In this document: in pieces, positions 58,932 to 64,000 of the stretch
How positions within the stretch are numbered: the first letter of the stretch is position 1
How the letters are laid out: every line of letters begins with the position of its first letter
Notes under the pieces: model-generated
The model's input: the letters and a program-made list of their open reading frames with translations, nothing else
The model's database searches: none
Told to the model about the DNA's origin: nothing
Source of the DNA: Phenylobacterium sp. J426
GTDB taxonomy: Bacteria > Pseudomonadota > Alphaproteobacteria > Caulobacterales > Caulobacteraceae
NCBI RefSeq assembly: GCF_024699945.1
Contig: NZ_JAJOMY010000001.1
Location: forward strand, 2,232,001 to 2,296,000
Direction: 5' to 3'
DNA length: 64,000 nucleotides
Position numbers and translations under genes: made by a program

Positions 58932-59735
58932 ATGCCATCGCTGCGGGTGCTGGGCCACGCCTTCCGGGCCTGGCGGCGGAACCTCCGCTGGGCCAAGCAC
59001 GAGCCCGAGACGCCGTACCTGGCCGACCTGCTGTCGGGCGCGCCGGTCTGTCTGCATGTGGGCGCCAGTGACGGGCGGCATTCCTACGTCATGACCCAGG
59101 TGGCCCCGAAAGCCCGTATTATCGCCTTCGAACCCTCGGCCTTCGCCTATGAGGTGCTGAAGGTGACCACCGCCTGGCACGGCATCCGCGACCGCGTCAC
59201 GCCGATCCACGCCGCGGTGGCGGACAAGCCGGGCGAACTCCTGCTGGTGACGCCGAAGAAGACCTCCGGCCGCATGGGGCGTGCCTATGCCTATGTGACC
59301 GAGACCGCCCCGGAAGGCCCCGCACGCCCGGACCTGCAGGACCAGGGCATGGACCTGCAGCCGACGCCGGTGGTCACCCTGGACGGCTTCTGCGCCGAGC
59401 ATGGCGTGGATCAGGTCGACTTCATCCGGATGGACATCGAGGGCGCCGAGCTGAAGGCGCTGCACGGCGCGCTGGGCATCCTCGACCGGGACCGGCCGCA
59501 TGTGCTGATCGAGATCCATCCCGCGATGCTGGAGGCCCGCTTCGGCGCTTCCGGCGATGCAGTCCTGGAGATCTTCCGCGAGCGCGGCTACCGCATGTTC
59601 GCGCTCAACGGCGACCGGCTCGAGGAACGCACCGATCTTGTCGAAGGCGTACCGTGGAAGGACTATTTCCTGATCCACCCTGCCAAGGCCGCCCGCCTGC
59701 CCGACGGTGTGTTCAAGGCCCGGATGGCGGCGTGA
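58932..59735 (+). CDS. FkbM-family methyltransferase
   Basis: This is a 267-residue SAM-dependent methyltransferase of the FkbM type. It has the early VCLHVGASDGRHSYVMTQVA motif I, the RIIAFEPSAFAYEVLK acidic strand, VTLDGFCAEHGVDQVDFIRM and the adjoining DIEGAELKALHGALGIL, and a C-terminal EIFRERGYRMFALN. These enzymes often methylate sugars of surface glycans or natural products. It lies 33 bases behind ubiG on the same strand, with GGAG 9 bases before the ATG. The substrate is unknown. Confidence 0.9.
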   Translation: MPSLRVLGHAFRAWRRNLRWAKHEPETPYLADLLSGAPVCLHVGASDGRHSYVMTQVAPKARIIAFEPSAFAYEVLKVTTAWHGIRDRVTPIHAAVADKPGELLLVTPKKTSGRMGRAYAYVTETAPEGPARPDLQDQGMDLQPTPVVTLDGFCAEHGVDQVDFIRMDIEGAELKALHGALGILDRDRPHVLIEIHPAMLEARFGASGDAVLEIFRERGYRMFALNGDRLEERTDLVEGVPWKDYFLIHPAKAARLPDGVFKARMAA

Positions 59736-59742
59736 GTCCGCG

Positions 59743-62700
59743 CTAAGCCGGCTCCACCCCCAGCGCCGCCATGGCCTCGGCAAGGTCGGCGTTGCGGAAC
59801 GGCTTTGTGAGGCGGGGCAGGTCGGGGGCGACGCCCTCGGCCTCGGCATAGCCGGAGACGAGCAGGGTGCGGACGCCCGGATGTGTGCGGCGCAGTTCGC
59901 GGGCCAGGTCCGTGCCGGTCATGCCGGGCATCAGGTGGTCGGTCACCACGAGTTGGGGGTCGAGGCCTTCTCCCAGCAGGCGCAGCGCCTCCTCGGCGGA
60001 GGCCGCCTCGACCACCCGGTAGCCAAGGTCGGTCAGCATGTCTGAGGTGCTGATCCGCACGACCTCCTCGTCGTCCACCAGCAGGACCGTGCCCAGGAAG
60101 GACCGCCTCTCGGCCGCTCGGGGAGCCGCTTCGGGCTGGATCGCCTCGCGGGAGACGGGGAGCCAGAGCTCGATGTTGGCGCCGAGCCCCGGCGCGCTCT
60201 CGATCGTCAGGGCGCCGTTCAGCTGCAACGCCAAGCCGTGCACCATCGACAGGCCCAGGCCGGTGCCGCGGCCGATCCCCTTGGTGGAGAAGAAGGGTTC
60301 GATGGCTTTGGCCTGGGTTTCGGCGTCCATGCCGACGCCGGTGTCGGCGACGGAAAGGCGGATGTAGTCCCCGGCGGGGAGCCGACTCCGGTGCGCACCG
60401 CGAAGCGTCGCCAGCTCGGCCGACAGCCGCAGGACGCCGCCGTCCGGCATGGCGTCGCGGGCGTTCACCGCCAGGTTCAGGATCGCCATCTCCAGCTGGT
60501 TTCGGTCCGCCTTGGCCGGCGGCAGGTCGACTGGTGCGTTCACCGCCACGCGGATCTGGGGTCCCGTCGTGCTGCTGATGAGGTCGCCCATGCCTTCGAG
60601 CAACTGGGGGACATCAACGGCGGTGGCTTGCAGCGGCTGCCGACGCGCGAAGGCCAGCAGGCGCTGGACCAGGACGCGGGCCCGCTCGGCCGACTGGAGG
60701 GCGCCGTCGATCAGGCGTTGCTCGCGAGCGCCCCCGACGCTGCGCCTCTGAAGCATGTCCAGAGCGCCGACGATCGGCGTCAGCAGGTTGTTGAAGTCGT
60801 GCGCCACGCCGCCGGTCAGCTGGCCGATGGCCTCCATCTTCTGCGACTGGCGAAGGGCGTCCTGGGTCTCTGTGAGGCGGCGCTGGTCCTGCAGCCGCTC
60901 GGTGACGTCGTAGACGAACTGGTAGGCGGCGACGAACTGCCCCTGCGCGTCGCGCAGCGGCCTGAACTTCATCTCGTACCAGCGCCGGTCACGCTGGGTG
61001 TCGCCGAACTCGGCGGTCTCGGTGAAGGCCTCGCCGGTCAAGGCGCGCGCCCAGATCGCCCTGATCGCCGCCTGATGCTCGGGCTGATCGGCCAGGAGCT
61101 CGATCAAGCTGGCGCCCACCTGCGGGCGGATGCCGAAGATGCGGTGGAATTCATCGGCGGCGGCCTTGTTGATCGCCAGCCATCGGAAGTCGGGGCTGAC
61201 CACCTGCACGAAGGCGTCGGTGCCTTCCACGATGTCCGCCAGCAGCTTGCGTTCGGCGAGCGCCTGATCGATCCGCCGTTCCAGGGCCTCGTGCGACTGG
61301 CGGAGCACCTCCTCGGCGGCGCGGCGCTGGCTGATGTCGATCACCGAGCCCACGAAGCCGAGGAAATCGCCCCTGGGGCCGAAGCGCGGTGCGGCGGCGT
61401 CGATAGCCCATCGGTAGCCGCCGCTCACGTGGCGCAGCCGGTACTCGACGTAGAAGGCCTCCCGCCGTGCGTTCCCGGTGAGGAACGTCTCGGTGGCCAG
61501 ATCGGTGTCGTCCGGGTGGGTGGCGTCGGTCCAGCCCAGGCCCAAGGCCTCGGCCTCGGTCTGGCCCGTGAAGTCGTACCAGGCCTTGTTGAGATAGATG
61601 CAGTTCCCGTGCGGGTCGGTGACCCACATGATGATCGGCGCATGTTCGGCCATGTTGCGGAAGCGGCTCTCGCTCTCCCGCAAGGCTTCCTCAGCGCGCT
61701 TGCGCTGGGTGACATCGTAGTTGACGCCGACGACGCGTTTGGGGACGCCATCCGGCCCCGGCTCTTCACCCTGGGCGTGGGCCGCAAGCCAAATCACTTC
61801 GCCGTCCGTACGCCGGATCCGGAACTCCGCGTCAAAACGTTCGGTCTCGCCCCGCAGCACCCGTTCGCAGACCGTCCGCAGGTCTGGAAGATCCTCCTCC
61901 AGCACATAGGCGAAGAAGTCTTCGCCGGTACGAGGCAATGCCGCTTGCGGCAGACCCAGCATCGCCTGGAACTGCTCGGACAGGGTCGTGGCGTCGCTCT
62001 CCACGTCCCAGGTGAAGTCGCCCAGCTGCGCGGCCCTGTGGGCGAGCCGAAGCCGCCCCTCCGAAGCGGACTGAGCGTCCTCGGCGAGGGCCTGGGCGTG
62101 GGCCGACCACGTGCGTGTCGCGACGTCGCCGACCAGCGAGACCTCGTCGGACGTCCAGCGGCGCGGGGCGGCGGCGTGGGCGTAGAGGATCGCCGACAGC
62201 TCGCCGTCCCTGAGCAGCGGCGCGACGATCAACGCCCGCGTCCCGATGCCCCGCCAGGTCTCGAGGTAGGCCTCGTCGGCGGTGCGCGGATCCCGCTCGC
62301 AGTCTTCGACCACGACGACGCGTCCCGCACGGAGTTCGGCGATGACCTGCGGGCCGAACCCGTCGAGCAGCCGCGCCTCGCCGGCCAACGACCGAACGCC
62401 CTCGGCGGTCCAGTCCTGGTCGACACGCACCACCTCGCCGTGTTCGACGACCTCGCCGTAGCCGGCGCGGCTGACGTCGAGTTGGCGCCCGAGCGCCTCG
62501 GCGGCGGCGATCTTCACCTCCAGGGGCGTGCGCGCCGCCTGAAGGGAGTCCCCCAGCTCGACGAGGAAGCTGAGACGGCGCTCGGCCAGCACCTTCTCGG
62601 TGGTCTCGGCGCAGGCGCAGAACATGCCGACCACGGCGCCGCTCTCGTCGCGGACGGGAGAGTAGGAGAAGGTGAACCAGGTCTGCTCGTCGAAGCCCTT

Positions 62701-63072
62701 GCGGCGCATCAGCAGCGGCAAGTCGTGGCGGTAGCTCGCCTGGCCCGCGAGGGCGGCGTCGATCAGCGGGCTGATGTCGGGCCAGATCTCGGACCAGATG
62801 GTCTGGAAGCGATCCCCAAGGGCGCTCGGATGCTTGTCGCCGAGGATCTCAGCGTAGGCGTCATTGTAGAGGAAGCCGAGCTCGGGGCCCCAGGCGACGA
62901 ACATCGGGAACTTCGAGGTCAGCATCAGCCCGACGACGGTTCGCAAGGACTGCGGCCAACCGGCCGGGCGACCGAGCGGCGAGGCCGACCAGTCGTGAGC
63001 GCGCATGAGGGCGCCCAGCTCGCCGCCGTCGGCGAGGAACGGTTCGTCGACTGGCGGGCGTTCGAACGTCAC
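59743..63072 (-). CDS. Hybrid histidine kinase with PAS/GAF sensor array and receiver
   Basis: This is a protein of about 1,109 residues. The sensor part has an N-terminal PAS-like unit ([20 protein letters not shown]), a GAF domain ([20 protein letters not shown]), and three further PAS units ([20 protein letters not shown], then [20 protein letters not shown], then [20 protein letters not shown]). The kinase core starts [20 protein letters not shown], with N box [20 protein letters not shown] and G box [16 protein letters not shown]. The C-terminal receiver has [10 protein letters not shown], phosphoacceptor in [10 protein letters not shown], and LTKPF. No membrane helix is seen. GTG 63072 begins just before the family-like start, although the frame is open to 63498. 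Confidence 0.88.
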   Translation of the reverse strand: MTFERPPVDEPFLADGGELGALMRAHDWSASPLGRPAGWPQSLRTVVGLMLTSKFPMFVAWGPELGFLYNDAYAEILGDKHPSALGDRFQTIWSEIWPDISPLIDAALAGQASYRHDLPLLMRRKGFDEQTWFTFSYSPVRDESGAVVGMFCACAETTEKVLAERRLSFLVELGDSLQAARTPLEVKIAAAEALGRQLDVSRAGYGEVVEHGEVVRVDQDWTAEGVRSLAGEARLLDGFGPQVIAELRAGRVVVVEDCERDPRTADEAYLETWRGIGTRALIVAPLLRDGELSAILYAHAAAPRRWTSDEVSLVGDVATRTWSAHAQALAEDAQSASEGRLRLAHRAAQLGDFTWDVESDATTLSEQFQAMLGLPQAALPRTGEDFFAYVLEEDLPDLRTVCERVLRGETERFDAEFRIRRTDGEVIWLAAHAQGEEPGPDGVPKRVVGVNYDVTQRKRAEEALRESESRFRNMAEHAPIIMWVTDPHGNCIYLNKAWYDFTGQTEAEALGLGWTDATHPDDTDLATETFLTGNARREAFYVEYRLRHVSGGYRWAIDAAAPRFGPRGDFLGFVGSVIDISQRRAAEEVLRQSHEALERRIDQALAERKLLADIVEGTDAFVQVVSPDFRWLAINKAAADEFHRIFGIRPQVGASLIELLADQPEHQAAIRAIWARALTGEAFTETAEFGDTQRDRRWYEMKFRPLRDAQGQFVAAYQFVYDVTERLQDQRRLTETQDALRQSQKMEAIGQLTGGVAHDFNNLLTPIVGALDMLQRRSVGGAREQRLIDGALQSAERARVLVQRLLAFARRQPLQATAVDVPQLLEGMGDLISSTTGPQIRVAVNAPVDLPPAKADRNQLEMAILNLAVNARDAMPDGGVLRLSAELATLRGAHRSRLPAGDYIRLSVADTGVGMDAETQAKAIEPFFSTKGIGRGTGLGLSMVHGLALQLNGALTIESAPGLGANIELWLPVSREAIQPEAAPRAAERRSFLGTVLLVDDEEVVRISTSDMLTDLGYRVVEAASAEEALRLLGEGLDPQLVVTDHLMPGMTGTDLARELRRTHPGVRTLLVSGYAEAEGVAPDLPRLTKPFRNADLAEAMAALGVEPA

Positions 63073-63280
63073 TCTGGTCCCTGGTCCCGGCTCCTCGGAC
63101 GGGAGGTTAGCGGCTGTCGACGCCGCCGTCCGTCGGAATCCAACCTTAGGACCTGCGCGGCGACCGTGTTCCTGCGGGCACATCCTCGGGGCGCTCTCAA
63201 TTGATGGATCGGTCGCCGCAGAACCGACCCTCGCACCGTGCGTTTGCAGCTCCAGGTGACCGACGACGAGGAGGCGAGAC

Positions 63281-64000
63281 GTGCCGCGCAAACGGCCCAG
63301 AGGCGTGCTGGCGATGGGATGGGCCTGCATCGAGGCGGCTGCGACGGGTCGCACCGAACATGCGCCGACGTCTTCGGAATACCCTGACACCGTCGTGCGA
63401 AGGACGAGCTTCATCGCCGGCGGCGGGCACCGCTGGCGCATTTCGGCGCTGGAGACCCCGCGCCAGGCGCCGCCGCCCTGGAAGATCGTCGTGATCACCG
63501 GCGCGCCGTCCTGGGCTGAGTACTGGGCCGAGACGCTGGCCGAGCTGCCCGAGGACCGTGAGATGATCGTGGTCGACCGGCCGGGCTACGCCGGGTCGGA
63601 GCCGCTGCATCCCGTCACCGACATCCGTGTGCAGGCCGAGGCCCTCGCCCCGGTGCTGAATGCCGCGCGCGGCCAGAAGGTGCTTTTGGTGGGCCAGAGC
63701 TACGGCGCAGCCATCGCCTCGATCATGGCCGATCAGAACCCTGGCAAGGTGGCGGGCCTCGTCCTGCTCTCGGGCTTCTTCGGCGAGGCGGGACCGACGG
63801 CGAAGTGGCTGCTCGACATGGGCTCGAAGGCCCTGAAGGTCATTCCGCGCGACCTGCGCAACGCGGTCATCGAGGTGACCGGACAGCGGCCGCAGCTACG
63901 CCACGCCAAGCGCGCCCTGGCCCGGGTCAATGTGCCCATTCACATGATCCACGGCGACAAGGACGACTTCGCCCCCCTGGAGACCGCCGAACGGCTGGCG
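63281..64000 (+). CDS. Alpha/beta hydrolase, cut by the window end
   Basis: GTG 63281, with a GAGGAGG box at 63267-63273, opens a frame that runs to the window edge without a stop (240 codons visible). It has the strand KIVVITGAPSWAEYW, the loop REMIVVDRPGYAGSEPL, the nucleophile elbow KVLLVGQSYGAAIASIMADQ, and the late acid region IHMIHGDKDDFAPLETAERL, so the catalytic Ser and Asp regions are present and the final His lies beyond the edge. An oxyanion HG pair is replaced by GAP. The first 40 residues lack a clear signal. The gene is divergent from the hybrid kinase. The substrate is unknown. Confidence 0.82.
   Translation, partial: MPRKRPRGVLAMGWACIEAAATGRTEHAPTSSEYPDTVVRRTSFIAGGGHRWRISALETPRQAPPPWKIVVITGAPSWAEYWAETLAELPEDREMIVVDRPGYAGSEPLHPVTDIRVQAEALAPVLNAARGQKVLLVGQSYGAAIASIMADQNPGKVAGLVLLSGFFGEAGPTAKWLLDMGSKALKVIPRDLRNAVIEVTGQRPQLRHAKRALARVNVPIHMIHGDKDDFAPLETAERLA

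Noticed and set aside
60238..63204. A 988-residue plus-strand frame antisense to the hybrid kinase
   Set aside because: The opposite strand has unmistakable PAS, kinase and receiver domains, and this frame shows only low-complexity composition.

Overview
The window is about 70% G+C and is densely packed with genes on both strands. The gene content points to a Caulobacter-like alphaproteobacterium, with Phenylobacterium or a close relative as my best guess. The supporting signs are TonB-dependent receptors, RcnB-like proteins, an HWE-family histidine kinase, the housekeeping set prfA, prmC, ptsP, lysC, ubiG, rodZ-like and ispG, a DUF4167 protein, and a CYP153-type cytochrome P450. No rRNA, tRNA, CRISPR array, phage gene or transposase was recognised. 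No gene-free stretch exceeds about 300 bases.

Layout. 1-9.2 kb holds two tiny proteins, a Crp-type regulator, a dicarboxylate/amino-acid symporter, an aminotransferase, a metallo-beta-lactamase-fold hydrolase and a single-chain 5-oxoprolinase. 9.2-13.5 kb holds a TerB/DnaJ protein and then a PepSY, DUF2271, DUF4198 and ApbE operon, probably an iron-linked flavinylated redox system of the envelope. 13.5-19.5 kb holds an ABM protein, an acyl-CoA dehydrogenase, a glycosyltransferase-like protein, UDP-galactopyranose mutase, an RcnB-like protein and a CHRD protein. 19.6-24.8 kb holds CYP153, an SMP-30 family protein and a TonB receptor, with a TTACGT operator-like site between the last two. 24.8-34 kb holds folA, an exported amidohydrolase, katG behind a good OxyR-like site, a long hydrolase/glycosyltransferase fusion, an HPF-type ribosome factor, a MazG-like protein and thyA. 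36-39.3 kb is a zinc module: a Zur-like regulator, a Zur-type operator and a ZnuD-like receptor with a His-rich segment. 39.3-44.5 kb holds DUF4167, prmC, MOSC, BrkB and prfA. 45-48.7 kb is a signalling block: an HWE kinase, a Crp-type regulator and a single-domain response regulator. 48.7-64 kb holds ispG, a rodZ-like gene, ptsP, a membrane-anchored hydrolase, an MFS carrier, lysC, ubiG, an FkbM methyltransferase, a 1,109-residue hybrid kinase and a truncated alpha/beta hydrolase at the right edge.

A dominant property of this particular sequence is the number of one-base frame disruptions, almost all inside short G or C runs. I count 19 likely sites in 16 genes, including essential ones such as folA, plus one possible site. 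Insertions and deletions both occur. This pattern fits base-calling or assembly error far better than gene decay, so the affected genes are annotated as whole reading frames with each break stated.
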